From NCBI GenBank assembly GCA_001599715.1, contig BCHU01000004.1:682001-746000 (forward strand): a stretch of DNA of 64,000 bases, in the 5' to 3' direction. The stretch is from Phaeotremella fagi. Lineage: Eukaryota; Basidiomycota; Tremellomycetes; Tremellales; Phaeotremellaceae. The notes beneath the pieces were generated by a model. That model saw only the letters and a list, made by a program, of their open reading frames with translations, was not told the DNA's origin and made no database searches. Shown here piece after piece: positions 20,238 to 33,700 of this stretch (the first letter of the stretch is position 1; each line of letters starts with the position of its first letter). A program made the position numbers and the translations under genes.

Positions 20238-23200
20238 ATGAGTGGTAAGATCATAATATACTCAGCTCATTTAAGATTATAAACTCACTTCATTTAGATA
20301 ACGAATCTCCTGTCAAGCTCAATTCAAAAAAGAAGAATAAACGTCTAGTCGAATCCGATGATGAAGATGAGGCTCCTAAAGTCAATCAAAATGAGACAAA
20401 GACTAAACAAGGAGAGACGGCCAAAGATAAAGGTGTGTCTGCTATACCTTGCTGATAATTCAGTAGCTTACTCTCAAAAGATTCCTCACCTACACCAAAG
20501 AAACCCAAAATCGAACTCGCCTCGATCTTCTCTCCACCCAAAAAGCCAGCTGAAAATTCCAAGCCCAAACCCAAACCTGAAGCCGTAAAACAATCAACCA
20601 AACCTTCCTCATCAACCAACGGTAAGGGTAAAGAAACGAAACCCGCCATGGCCTCCATCTTCTCTAAACCAACTGCATCGACATCAAAATCAGCGTCGAA
20701 TGGAGCCAAGGATGATGATGAGGAGATGGAAAGTAGTGCTTCACCTAAAAAGGATGATTATGAGGAGGGAGAAGATGAGTTGAGTGATGAAGCTGAAGAG
20801 GAGCAGGAGGGGGAGGCTGCTGTTAAATTGTCAGTTGAGAGTGACTCCTGCATTGCATCACCAACTGACGGTTCACAGAGCGTCTATATTCACCAAAAGT
20901 CATAAACCGACTGCGGTAGCTGATAAAGGTTGGAAAGAGGGTGAAGCGTAAGTTGATTCTTCGAATACTCTATCAACTCTACTGACCTATTTTTAGTGTC
21001 CCTTATGCAGCTTTAGTCTCAACATTCGAGAGAATTGAAGCTACCACCAAACGTTTGGAGATTTTGGAACTTTTAACTCAATTTTTCTTGGTAGTCGCAA
21101 GACGAGACACAGCGACTGAAGCTAAAGATTCGAATTTGTTGAAAGTTGTTTACCTCTGCATCAATCGTGTAAGCAAGCACTGCGATGACGGTCGATGCCA
21201 AGTTGACTCTTAATAGTTATGCCCCGATTATGCTGGTTTGGAGCTTGGAATCGGCGAATCGCTGCTGGTCAAAGCTATTGCTGAGAGTACGGGAAGAGCA
21301 ACGACGAAAATCAAGGAAGATTTGAAGAAAGAAGGTGATTTGGGGAAAGTTGCCATGGTAAGTCATTCAACATTTTGAAGGATTGACTAAACATCCGCAT
21401 AGAACTCGAGAAACACTCAACCAACGATGTTCAAACCTAAACCTCTGACCGTACCTTATGTGTTCCAAAACTTGACGGAGATAGCGAAAGCTTCAGGGAA
21501 TGCCGTGAGTGGATAGTTTAGTGGAAGTGGTACTCGCTGATAACTGTAAACTCTAGTCGCAAACCAAGAAAGTCGGTATCATCAAGAAACTGATAGCGGC
21601 TTGTCAAGGGAATGAAGCAAAATTTGTCGTTAGAAGTTTAGAAGGAAAGTTGAGAATTGGGTTGGCAGATAAGACATTGGTAGTTGCATTAGCACATGCT
21701 ATTGTTCTGAAGGAGCTTGGTAAGTTTAGGTTTCTGTCGTCTTCAGTTGATTAGGATTAACGATTCGTAGGCGACAAACGATTGCCGCCAGATAAACTTG
21801 CGGCGAAATTGGAACAAGGTGCTGAGATCGTCAAAGCAGTTTACAGGTATGCGTTCTCAGACTTATCTTAGCGGATCTTACGCTGATCTGTCATAGCGAA
21901 TTGCCAAATTATGATCTCCTCATTCCGGCATTAATGAAAAGTGGAGTCGATAATCTCAGAGAGATATGTAAATTAACACCTGGTGTGCCCTTGAAACCTA
22001 TGTTGGCGAAACCGACGAAAGCAATCACCGAAGTTTTGGACAGATTTGAAGGGAAGGAGTTTACGTGTGAATACAAATATGACGGAGAGCGTGCCCAGGT
22101 CAGTAATGCTTTGTCAGGTAAATAATTCGCCTGACACGAGTTTAGGTCCATATGCTGGAGGACGGGAGTGTTGCCGTCTTCAGTAGAAATTCTGAAAATA
22201 TGTCTGCGAAATATCCAGATTTGGTCGAACAGATTCCTAGGGTATGATATGGTCCTTGACTAGGTGAATGTAGCTGACATAGCTTAGTGTATCAATGATA
22301 CCGTTAAATCATTTGTCATCGACTCTGAAGCTGTGGCTTATGATTTGGAGACGAAAAAGTTATTACCATTCCAAGATTTAAGTCGAAGAAAAAGGAAAGA
22401 CGTTAGAACGGAAGATATCACGGTTAGGGTCCATTTGTTCGCTTTTGACTTGCTATATTTGAATGGAGAGGTAGATAGATAGCTTTCTAGTCTTGACAAA
22501 ACCTAACGACTTCACAGAGTTTGATCACGATGGAATTACACGAAAGACGGGCATTGCTCTTCAAATACTTCAAACCTGTTGAAGGGGAATTCGCTTTTGC
22601 TAAAAGTTCTGATGGGACTACAACGGATGAGATTCAGGCTTTCTTGGAGGAGAGTGTTAAAGATGGTTGTGAGGGTTTGATGGTCAAGATGCTTACCACC
22701 GCGGCGTCAACTTATGAACCCAGTCGACGAAGTATCAATTGGCTCAAGGTGGGTAGTTGTTTCGAGATTGGATTCACTCACCGACACTCTCGTAGTTGAA
22801 AAAGGATTATCTCTCTGGTGTGGGAGATTCATTAGATCTTGTAGTCGTGGGAGCATTCTACGGTAAAGGGAAACGGACCAACTTCTACGGTGCATTCCTC
22901 CTCGCATGCTATGATCCCGATTCAGAGAATTACCAAACAATCTGTAAAATCGGTACTGGATTCTCCGAAGAATTCCTAGCGGAAACATATAATCTATTTC
23001 AACCGCTCGAATTATCTGGTGGACCTAGAGGTGATCTTGAGGTTGGAGGGGCTAAAGCTGATGTTTGGTTTGAACCCAAGATTGTTTGGGAGGTTTTGAC
23101 GGCTGATTTGAGTTTGAGTCCGATTTATACAGCTGCTCATGGTTTGGTATGTCTTTCCATTCTATCATCGCGTGCCAGAATACTTATTATACGGTTTAGG

Positions 23201-23422
23201 TTGATTCTAGAGGTATCTCACTTCGTTTCCCTAGATTTATCAAGGTTAGAGACGATAAATCTGCTGATGAAGCGACGACGGCTGAGCAGGTTAGTTCAGA
23301 TCATCTTGCTCTCGTTATGTTGTTCATGTTTTGACTTCCTATAGGTCAGCGAGTTTTATGAAAGTCAGGTCACGGCTGGTGGAAAGAAAAAGGCTGGGGG
23401 TGAAACCGATGATTTCTGGTGA
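20238..23422 (+). CDS. LIG1: ATP-dependent DNA ligase I
   Basis: Seals nicks in DNA, joining Okazaki fragments and finishing excision repair; nuclear. The first exon is only ATGAGTG, then a short intron. The N-terminal 190 residues are acidic/basic, Lys-Ser-rich and disordered. The DNA-binding domain follows ([48 protein letters not shown]), then the nucleotidyltransferase core with motif [14 protein letters not shown], whose Lys is the AMP-accepting residue. Also seen: [16 protein letters not shown] (motif III), [10 protein letters not shown] (motif IIIa), EGLMVKM (motif IV) and NWLKLKKDYL (motif V). The OB domain ends [16 protein letters not shown] (motif VI). It closes with an acidic DDFW tail. 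More than ten short introns. Convergent with the racemase gene, 156 bp between stops. CDC9 is the yeast name. Confidence 0.96.
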
Positions 23423-23578
23423 TCAGTGTTTGTTAGGAGAAGAGGGTCCTGCAAAGGATCTATTATGGATACATATGACTGTAGCATGCAATTTGTTTAT
23501 AACGATTACAGTTTTCGGTTTCTATGTGTTATCACTGCAAAGCTATAGTTTCGACCACGATGAAAGATACCTCAATGA

Positions 23579-24406
23579 TTACGTCCTTTCCAAAATGATA
23601 GTGTTACCAATTGGAACAGGACCCCCGAAAATACCACTCTCAGTCAGAGCAGCAGGATCGGGTGGAGCCATACTATACAATCTACTAGGTTTCCAACCAA
23701 ACTGAACTTTATTCAGCGCAGCATACTCCGTATCCTTATAACAAGCAATAACAGCGTCGATAACCGGAATCCCAAACTCTTTTTGAAGTTGAGAATAAAA
23801 CCCAAATTCGATCGTACAACCAAGAATGATAGCTTCGGCTTTATCGACCTCTACCGCATGTCTAATAGCTTTCCTGATAGCTTCTTCGGTAACTTTGCGA
23901 TCTTTTTGAAATTCGTCAACAGATAATCCTAGAGAAACGAACGAAGCTAATTTATCATGATACCCATAATGACGAACACGATTTTCCATTTGAATTTTCC
24001 ATTTCTCTTGACCGATGATGATTGAGAACCTGTTACAGAGACCTGTAACGATTTTAAGAGCAGCTTCACATGGAACACCGACTACCATTTCACCTGATAT
24101 CTCTCTAGATTCTTCGAGAGCGGTATCGTAGAAACATCCTATGGCGTAACCGTCGAATCCGTTTTTAGAGGCCCAATGGGCGATGGAGGTTACTGATGAC
24201 CAAATGACACTTTCGTATACTCTGTATTCGAGGTTTGTTAATTTGATTGGTGGGGGGAGGGAAAGGGATATGATGTGGACTTCGGCGTTGGGTTGTTTGA
24301 TCTGTTGGAGGAGGTCGGCTATGGGTTGGTCGTAGAGGGTGGTGTTGGCTGGATTTATCCAGAGGAGCTTGATGGGCGTTGTTGAGGGTCGAGAGGTCAT
24401 TGACAT
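23579..24406 (-). CDS. Asp/Glu/hydantoin racemase family protein (Dcg1-like)
   Basis: Intron-less gene for 275 aa, a normal length. Members racemise hydantoins or related amino-acid derivatives using two cysteines. Both are visible: GYAIGCFYDTALEE (first Cys) and IILGCTIEFGFY (second Cys). The N-terminal block IKLLWINPANTTLYDQPIAD and the C-terminal GIPVIDAVIACYKDTEYAAL fit fungal Dcg1-like proteins, which in yeast sit under nitrogen-catabolite control. The substrate here is unknown. The start at ATG 24406 has a second ATG two codons on. Lack of introns in an intron-rich region could point to horizontal or retro origin, but base composition looks ordinary. Confidence 0.88.
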   Translation of the reverse strand: MSMTSRPSTTPIKLLWINPANTTLYDQPIADLLQQIKQPNAEVHIISLSLPPPIKLTNLEYRVYESVIWSSVTSIAHWASKNGFDGYAIGCFYDTALEESREISGEMVVGVPCEAALKIVTGLCNRFSIIIGQEKWKIQMENRVRHYGYHDKLASFVSLGLSVDEFQKDRKVTEEAIRKAIRHAVEVDKAEAIILGCTIEFGFYSQLQKEFGIPVIDAVIACYKDTEYAALNKVQFGWKPSRLYSMAPPDPAALTESGIFGGPVPIGNTIILERT

Positions 24407-24798
24407 GTTATGGTTTTTGTTAATACGACGAGGATAGTGTTGTTCATTGAATTACATCGACTTGGATGAAGCGTATGCTACCACGCCCTCCCTCACCACT
24501 TCACCGCTTGACCGAAACGTTAAGAAAAGTGAAAAGTTTAGTCTATTGCCGCAATTCTCCGTGTGCTTTTCCAGAGCGTCCGCTTGGTGGGAAGACAATG
24601 GACTGCACAAAAACGAAAAAGAAATGGACAGTAAGTGATTCTTCCAATGTCTCAATTTGGAAACATTAGAAGGCGAATTCTCCGATCGAACGAAGGTTCA
24701 CATAAATTCTATGAAATCAGATACACCTCCGTAAACCCCTTTCCTGTAACTTCAACAAGAACAAGAAAAAGATTTCAAAAGATAAAGCCCAAGATGAA
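24407..24798. other. Intergenic between racemase gene and SPX-EXS gene
   Basis: Promoter and leader of the racemase gene plus 3' UTR of the SPX-EXS gene. No supported gene. Confidence 0.5.
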
Positions 24799-27700
24799 TC
24801 AAACCTCCCCTCCGACATCGTCGAAATCACCAGGTCTCCGAGCCTCATACTCACGTTCCCGAGCATGACCCCTTGCCCCAACGTTCAATTCATCTGGTCC
24901 CCTACCACCGCCACTCTCTACAACTCCTGTTTCTTCAGATCTACCCACCGTAGATTTGAATTCACGACGTAATTTATCTAGTTGAACTGATATCACGTTT
25001 GGTTTTGAATTTTGACGACTGATTTTACGATTTTCGTCGTCAGAGTCGTCGTGGTCGATCCTTCTGTACGGTAACGGGATTTCTCGGGTGACCTGTGATT
25101 CGATTAGATTGATTTATCTGGAGATGATGATCTGTTCTAATGACTTACTCGATAGGCATCAGCGTTACCCAAATGTTCTGTTTCCACACGGACTGTTTGG
25201 CTTAGTATATCTTCCAAAGTGTTCAATCTAGGACTTACAGAAATTCCATTGCCAACGACGTAACATTTCCAAAACAGCGAAAATGAAACTTCGGATTCTA
25301 CTATGCGAAGTCGAAACTGGTACATACCTATCAAGGGTTAAAAAATCATCATTACCACCAATGAAAACCAGACATACCAGATAGGAACAAAACGAATGAT
25401 CACATCCGTAACCATAGCAATGTAGTAAACCCATTTCTTACCGTAACCGAGATCTTGTCTCAAGAAATGTGAATTTGGACGGAAAAGACTCCAATCTACT
25501 AACAGATCCTACATATGGTATCAATATGTTGCTCTCCCCTGGTAGAGATATTGTTACCTACCCAAGTTGCGTTGTATGTAGCACTGATGACCATGACGAT
25601 TATCCAAACGATGAAAGCGGGAGTATTGATTCGACTCGCTATGGTGGAGGATCATTAGAACCAACACTGGGAAGAAGCGAGAGAGACGTACATTGTGATC
25701 TCCACCACACGAAGCAACAGTACTGAGCAATGGAACTTATGTATTTTCCAGCCTACACAGATTATTAGCTTTAACCTGAATGGATGAAAGCTAACCCACA
25801 TTGATCAAATGGATCTTCAAGCGAGAATCATTGAAACGTTTCAAACACTGCACAAAACGTGATAAAGCAGGTAAACAAAGCATCAGAGCATATGGCCAAC
25901 TTGCGCCAACCGGACAGACCTTGTAGATACTTCCTGGCCATCCTTTTGAATCTGATAGATATCAGGATATGAGACAGAAGTACAAGTAGATTTGACTTAC
26001 ATCCACAAGACAAGAAAAAGATTGTTTGAATGGTATAAACCAAGCTGAAAGGTCAGCGATTGGTTGATATGTTGTACTCACCTGTTCAACTCGTCTGCGA
26101 GGAAGAAAGCAATAAACTATGAGAAGAGAATCAGTCTGATCTCGGTTTTGATTTTCGTGATGGTTTTGATTTTCGTGATTGAACCTACCTCTACACGACT
26201 ATAACCAGGTGTACAAACCCGGAACAAGACTCTTAGTAGCCAATATCTAGAATGACGTCTGAATATAGGTAAAGGGTTCAAGAAGAAGACAACGAGGAAG
26301 ACAAGCCAAGCAGCTGGCCATCTACAATGGTGTCAGCTAAATCATGTTTTGAGAGGACAGGACGAAACTTACGTTGTTGGACTAACACTTGACGGGGCTA
26401 CTCGATAATATGAAAAGAAGAAACAATAGCTAAGTGTCATAAACAGAAACGCTGGGATCTACAGTCTCCAGATGAGCTTGAATATAACGGAAAAGTTAAA
26501 ATACCTACCTCCAGATATGATCGATAGTCTAATGTCGGACGAGACAGTTCCATGACAAACTTAAACATGGTTTTAGAAGAATCTTTGGGAACAAACTCAG
26601 GTAAACACTCACCTCATAGTTGATTCTAGCCTCTACCCAAGCAGCGAGATTGAGTTCAAACAAGATAGCAAATATGATTGGCAGATACAAAGCCGCGTAG
26701 ACCTGTAACAAACCGTCATAGGCAGGAATGAGGACTTGAGTTTCGGCTTCCCCAGCTAAGCCAGTGAGTTAACGCCCAAACTTGATATGTAACGAAGAAT
26801 AAGACTTACCTTTTACGAGGGCTAAAATAGCTGGTGGGAAAGCAAGACCCATGTAAATGCCAGAACGGAACATTGTTGAATAATGCTGATTTGGGTTTCG
26901 TAAGCCTAGACATCTTATACACCAGATAGTAACTCACAGATTTATCGCGATCTTGACGTCGTAATTTGTCCCGAGCCTTTTTGGAATCACCATGTTCTTC
27001 ACGTACAGGTCAACATCGGTTACGGTATGGAAACAATATATGAGCACTTACCGAAATGTTCTGTGAACAATTCTTCCACTTGTTTAATCAAGCTGTCAAT
27101 GGACTTCCCACTTGAAAATGTCTCTTTACTGATTCTCTCATCGGTATACATTTCCATACAGTGAATCTAGACAGGTTGGTGAAAATTTGACTGCAGACAT
27201 ACCTTGGTAGCCTTTTCGAATTTTTTCAAAGCTTTCCTGAAACCAGTAAGATTCAAGATCTGATCATCGTTAGTGTACTTTCCAAAAAGGAGCTACGAAA
27301 CACTCCACGTACACGGTAATTCTTGATCAATTCCAAATAACGATAAAATTCCAATACAGCCGTTCGGAGTTCTTTCTTATATTTCTGATATCGCTCTGGA
27401 TTATATGTATGATGATCTTTATCAGCTGCCATAGCTTCTCGTAAAGTTTTATGATCATCTTTAACACCGTTCTCATTGGGTTGAGGTTTGGTGTTATCAC
27501 TACCGTTTCCATTTCTTGACCTCACAGTCGAATCTGGATCATGATGAAATGGGTTCAATCGATTGGCAGCTGTTGTCAATCCCTCCCCTAGACCTCTGCC
27601 GTTGGGCAAGATCTTTCCTACGGCGGCTTCCCAATCTGCCATACCCTCTGGATAAAGCTCGTGGAAGATCTTCCTGTGTTCGGCCAGTTCTCTTAACTGA

Positions 27701-28872
27701 TCCCTGAGATCATGAGCTCGTCTTTGTGCTTCTTGTTCACGAGCTCGATAGAACGTCTCCACTTTATCTAATTCGTGATCCAGCAGATCGAAAAATGCTT
27801 TCTCATCCTCTTCAGCGTCTTCGTAGAGTTCATCGAATGTTCTTGCAGTCTTCATTTTAGGAGAAGGCAAAGATAAAGATCCTACTTTGATTTAGTTTTA
27901 CTACAAGAGAAGGAATGATGTTTGTCACACTCACGCAAACTTCTTCCACTTTTTGGACTTTGATCAGGTTTAGGACTTCGGGATTTTGTACTATCACCAG
28001 ATTTTGAATGGTACGTTTTAGGACTGTTGAATATTTTAGGACTTTTCTTATTCCATACTTTGGGACTAAGAATCTTTGAAGATTTTGAAGGGCCAGCTCG
28101 AGGTTCTAGATTTTCATTCAAAGGTGCAGCAGAATCCGAGGTTACATGACCATCTTCACTCGAATGAACCGGTGATTCACCATCTTTGTGTCTTTGCTCC
28201 TCCGCAGGACTTTTATTGGATCTATCCTGAATAGCATGAACTTCAGGTGAGAAATTGACAGTAGCACTTTTCTTGGATCGTTTGATCTCTGGTCTTTCGA
28301 ATTTTTGTCTTTCTGAAAGTTTCCCATCGGTATCTGGGTAACTTGATTCTCCGATGTCTAAGGGTGGTGGATTCGAAGGTAATCTAGAGATTGGTCGTGG
28401 ACTGGTCGATGTTGCACCATACGATGGACTCCCCTGCAAATCATTAGCACATGGAGACAATACCATTCTGACATGTAAATCTTTCGACATGAATAGGTCC
28501 AGCACAAACGACGCTTACCTGACGTAGAATAGCTGGGGTAGAGCCTTTCGACGAAGTCCTTTTTCTAAGACCAGCAGCGATGGAATGCGGACTCTCAACA
28601 GATCTAATTGAAGGTGTTGAACGTTTCGGTGCTGCAGACGGTCCATGATCCGCATCATTATCCGATGAATCACGTTCATCTTCTCCAACAGGTTCTTCCT
28701 CTCCTAGTCGAGCTGCTACAGCTTTGATCTTCTTTTTACAGGCCTTGTAATCTATGTAGGCACGTTTCCATTCCGCCGTCTGATTTTCTTCAAGATATCT
28801 GTAGGGACGTGTTTAGAGAATGGGACGTTTGGAAGGAAACTGGAGAATTTAAACTTACTGGCCAAATTTCAT
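24799..28872 (-). CDS. SYG1: SPX-EXS protein, Xpr1/Syg1-type phosphate exporter
   Basis: Membrane protein that exports inorganic phosphate and senses inositol pyrophosphates through its SPX domain. The first exon gives MKFG (ATG 28870-28872); after an intron come YLEENQTAEWKRAYIDY and KACKKKIKAVAARLG, the canonical SPX start with its basic cluster. A Ser/Pro-rich linker of about 250 residues is followed by FFDLLDHELDKVETFYRARE and YRYLELIKNYRILNLTGFRK ... KKFEKATK, the second half of the SPX domain. Then come several hydrophobic helices and the EXS domain, ending ILEMLRRWQWNFCK and HLGNADAYRVTREIPLPYR, followed by an acidic/basic tail. Roughly 1,000 aa in about 18 exons. Oddity: the SPX domain is split by a long low-complexity insertion. 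Yeast SYG1 and human XPR1 are the named relatives; no phosphate-response site was sought. Confidence 0.92.
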
Positions 28873-29166
28873 TTCGGTAAATTAGTGATCAGGGAGATGA
28901 TGGTAAGATATGAGTGTATTATAGATGTTTGTTAAGATAGTTTCAAGACTAGATCATAGTTTTTCTTGTTGTTAATGCCTCATTGCCTCATTCTTTGATT
29001 GTAGATCGACGATGGGCGCAATTGAGAAAACAGAGATGAGACTGAAACATTAAATTTATGTATAAACAACCAAAGGATCTTCGCACGTGGTCGAGATGCT
29101 TCTATAAGGCAGAATAATCGTCCGTAACCTAATTATATCCACTATCAATAAGCCATACAGCTAGCT

Positions 29167-30563
29167 ATGAGATTACCTTCCCATATCTCAGCTCTGATAG
29201 CACCAATCATTCTATCTTTAATCACCATGACAACAGCTACACCAAAAGTATTGGTCTACACCTACACAGCAGGTTACAGACATGATTCTATCCCAACAGC
29301 AATTCAAGTCCTAGGTCAACAGGCATCAGCGTATAACGTATCATTCGTTTTCTCAGAGTAAATAACACTTCCCCATCATGACTTTGAATCCTGACATCTA
29401 CCTAGGGATCCCACGTTCTTCACGTTCCAAAATCTTTCAATGTTCGATGGTGTAATGTTTGTTTCCAACAGTGACGAAGGTGAGTAATTCCGATGGAGCT
29501 CGATTAACACTTTTAGTGTTGAACGCAACCGGCCAAGCTGCTTTACAACAATTCTTCCAATCTGGCGGTGTGTATACGGGAGTCCATGCTGCTTCAGCAT
29601 GTTTGTTCAATGATACGAATTATCAACAGGCTGTTGGAGGTAGATCTGACCCTTGTTTACCAGTACTTCATCATTGACATTCATTAGCTTTGTTCGACTA
29701 CCATCCAACGATACAGAATGCTGTGGGTTGGAATCCGGTATTATGACTATTACTGACTATTACAGACTTTCGTTCGACTTAATACCACTCATCCGTCTAC
29801 CGCCCATTTACCGGATAATTGGAATTTTGTGAGTTGCATATATTTGTTCAAAACATCAATACCAATGAGAATTATAGGAGGAAGAAGTTTACTACTTCCG
29901 TTCTGATCCACGTTCGAACGGCGCTGTTATTCTTTTGACTGTCAATGAGACGTCATACACCAGTAAGTCATCGTTCCATAGCGACATCAGAAACTGATCA
30001 ATTGTATGTAGATGATGGAACAACGACTGGCAACTATCCAGCAATGGGAACACCCCACCCTATAGGTTAGTCCTACGCTTTCGCAGCAAACCCAAACGCT
30101 GATAATTGAGTAGCCTGGTATATCGAGACACCACTATCTTCCCAACCTCTACTAACAGGGGCACCCAAAGCTGGTAGATCATTCTATACCTCTTTAGGAC
30201 ATCTAAATTCAAGTGAGTGAGACAATGTATCTCCAGAAGGAAAAGCTGACATATGTCACAGCATGGGAAGACGCAACGTTCATCCAACACGTCATGTCAG
30301 GTTTGACATGGGCTTTGGAAGGAGCTTCGACCAAAGCGTACGGAGTGGGGTTAGTTGGGAATGGTAACAACACATCTACCAGGACAAGTTCAGTCTCAGC
30401 TTCGGCAAGTAGTGGGACCGCGACAACGAGCTCAGGGGCTAGTACCGGAGCTACGACATCTACGAAAAGTTCATCTGGACAGGTCGGAGTTACGAATGGC
30501 GCAGTAGGAATGGCGGTGACAGGAGCGGCTATTCTTGGAGTTGGACTAACGATGCTTGCATGA
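29167..30563 (+). CDS. Secreted ThuA-like domain protein, probably GPI-anchored
   Basis: A hydrophobic signal sequence at the N-terminus (IAPIILSLITMTTATP) precedes a ThuA-like (trehalose-utilisation family, class I amidotransferase fold) domain: KVLVYTYTAGYRHDSIPTAI, FTFQNLSMFDGVMFVSN, FQSGGVYTGVHAASACLF, PIAWYIET and GRSFYTSLGHLNSTW. A Ser/Thr/Gly-rich stretch follows, then a hydrophobic C-terminus (VGMAVTGAAILGVGLTMLA), the pattern of a GPI-anchor signal. Seven or so short introns. Several NxT/S sites suit a secreted protein. The biochemical activity of fungal ThuA-like proteins is not established; a role in sugar metabolism would be a guess from the name. Divergent from the SPX-EXS gene with 294 bp between starts; a TATAAGG box lies near 29103. 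Confidence 0.85.
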
Positions 30564-30747
30564 AGGAATACTTTACTGATTTGATTGTTGTTGATGGACA
30601 TTAGTTATGCATAATGATCACCATATTTACCCTGAATTTGATTATTTTAATGTAATTATTCTTGTTTTATCCGATGCCGGTTATGCTTTTTTCTGATGAT
30701 GTGAAGATTTGTTTTTGAACTCAGTTTTCTTGAATTCATCGAGCAAA

Positions 30748-33700
30748 ATGGTCAAATCAAGAGCTTCAAGAGGTATACTCTTAACCTCTAACTTACCTCA
30801 ACTACAGAATCTTATTAAAGTGAGTTAGAAAGGCATCGAATAAAGTCATGTATCAAACTGACAAACCCCCACAGCGAGATCCAGCAGGTTACAAAGAAGA
30901 ATTCCTAACTCAACACAACCATTATCTCTCCTTACTCAGACTCCAATCTCTAGCTCCGACAACGACCAATCAAACCAACAACAATTCAGATAAATCTTCA
31001 GATTCATTCGGTGATCTCATAACTTTCATCAGTCAAGTTGCGCAATGTTATCCGGATGAAACTAAGGAATTTCCTAATCAGTTGAAAGAACTTTTGTTGG
31101 GTGGTGGGGTTGGGGGTATGGTCCGTGGTGAATTGAGAAGAACTGTTGTTAAGAACATGGTTATGCTCAGGAATAAGGATGTTATTGATTCTATCGTGTA
31201 TGTGTAGCTTCGTTTTTGATCTCAGATTCATTCACTAACCTCATCCCCTATCAGACTACTCCAAACCCTTTTACCACTTCTTCCACACGTCAACACGGAA
31301 ATACGATCTATGATACGTCACACCATTTTAACTGATCTCAAAACTTCCAATCAAAAAACTAAAAATCATCGTCTGAATCGTGTAGTTCAAAGTTTATTGT
31401 TTGGGATGGTAGAAAGTGGGATGGGCGGTCAAGTTATCGGTGATAAAGGCAAAGGCAAAAACAAAGAGAAAGGTGGTGAAGCCATGTGGGCAGTGATGAT
31501 GGTCAGAGAACTTTGGAAGAAGAGTGTTTGGTAAGTTGATAGTCAGTGTTGATAGTCAGTCGACAACGTTGATTGACTAACATTATTTCGTAACTTCTTA
31601 GGAACGACGCGAAATCAGTTTCGATAGCAGCTTTGGCCTGTTTCCATCCTAACACCAAAGTCCAATCTGCGGCCCTTCATTTCTTCTTGGGTTCAGAGAC
31701 TGACGCTGATAATGAAGATTCTGAGGATGAAGATATAACTGCTATCAAGAAAGGTAGGAAGGATGTTAGGAAATTAGAACATCGGTTGGAAGTTGGTAAT
31801 CATGGTCGAAAAGGTGCTAGGATGTTGTCAGCTGCTAAGAAAGAGGTTAAAAGGGTGAGTCGGGGTTGAGACCTTTTGCTAGGTATATCAAATCGGTGTT
31901 AACTTCTTATCTTTCTAGAAACGTCAAGATAAAGCTGCTGGTTTAGGCGTTAAACCTAATTTCCCTGCTTTGGAATTGTTGAATGATCCCCAAACTTTTG
32001 GAGAGAAACTTTACGATAATTTACATCGTTATGGTAAGTGAGACGTATATCAAGTTCTTCAATTTATTGCTGATTGCTCCAACGAATAGATAAACAATAT
32101 TCCCTTGATCACAAGATCTTGATTATGCAATTACTCTCAAGAGTTATGGGTACTCACAAACTATGTGTCTTGGGTTTCTACAGTTACATCATCAAGTAAG
32201 TGTTGTTGTCAATCTGCGTGAACCTGAATCTGACCCAAACTAGATACCTCACCTATCATCAACTCCAAGTGACGCTAATCCTAGTCTCACTCGCTCAATC
32301 AGTCCACGATCTCACCCCACCAGACGTCCTCACCCCATGTATCCAAAAACTTGCCCAAGAATTCGTTCATCCAGGTGTAGGAGCTGAAGTCATCGCGGCT
32401 GGTATCAACGCTATCAGAGAGGTTTGTCGAAGACAACCGTGGTGTATGGAAGAAGATCTTTTGAGTGATCTGATCGAATACAGGAAAAGTAAAGATAAAG
32501 GTGTTACCACTGCTGCTAGAGGTTTGTTGCAGTTGTTCAGAGAGGTTAATCCTGGGTTACTTAAGCGACGTGAAAGGGTGAGTTGGGTTTTTGGAATGAG
32601 AGAAAAGATGTTGACTTTGAATCTAGGGAAAAGCTGCTAGTATGGGAATGTCAACTGATCAAGCTCCTGCGTACGGTCATACAAAAGTACCAGAAGGGAT
32701 TGAAGGTTTGGAAGTAAGTTGGCAAACGTAATATCTGAGTGGTTGACTGATCCACCCGCATAGTTATTGGAGGATCACTTCGAAGCCCTAAGGAACGAAG
32801 GCAACGATTCCGACGTCGACATGGAAGACGAAGAAGATGGTTGGGGTAACAATTGGGAAGTCTTATCGGATTCTTCAGAAGCTTCCAGTGAAGGTTGGCA
32901 AGACGTTTCATCTGATGAGGGTGAATTTGAAATTTCAGACAGTGAGGATGAAGCTATAAAGAAGGAGGAGAAGAAAGCTAGGAAAGAGGAGAAATTGGCT
33001 CGGAGGGGTAAAGGGAAGAGGAAGGCGGACGAGGATGAGGAGAGCGATGACGACGATGCTAAATCGACTGTTTCGATGGCTGTTTCAACCGCCGCTACGG
33101 ATGTTTCTCAAGGAGAAAAGAAGATTTCATTGTTAGCTCAACAAAAGGTAAGTCATGCTTACACCGAACATCTAAAAAGTCAACGACTGACCATCCACCC
33201 AGATCCTCACCCCAGCAGATTTCGCACTCCTCAACGAACTCCGTCTCAAAGCAGCCCAAAAAGCAGCTGAAAACGGAGGAGGCACCTCAGCCAAGAGAAA
33301 ATTAGCGCTCCTCGAAGCCAGTAAACGTTCAACCGCGACTGACGAGAACGACAAGTTCCTCACTGAATCTGAGATTCTGGGACCTAGGAAGAAAGCTAAA
33401 GCTGATTATGAGGAGAGGATGGAGAGTATTCGGAAAGGAAGGGAGGGGAGAGATAAGTTTGGTAGTATGAAGGGAAAGAAGACTGGGAGTGTTAGTAGTT
33501 CGACTAATAGGGAGAAGGCTAGGAATAAACCTATCATGATGACTTTACAGTGGGTTTTCTCGGTTTCATCGATTTGGTTGGGATTCTGATCTAGTGTGTT
33601 TTTAGCTCTAACAAGGTCGTTCAGAAGAAGAAGGCTTCGTTGAGGGATAAACAGGTAGGTTGTGCTTTTGGTTTCTGTTTGAGATGTCTTGTTGACATTG

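Noticed and set aside
23579..24406. Horizontal transfer of the hydantoin racemase gene
   Set aside because: It lacks introns, but Dcg1-like racemases are widespread in fungi and the codon style matches the neighbours, so vertical descent is adequate.
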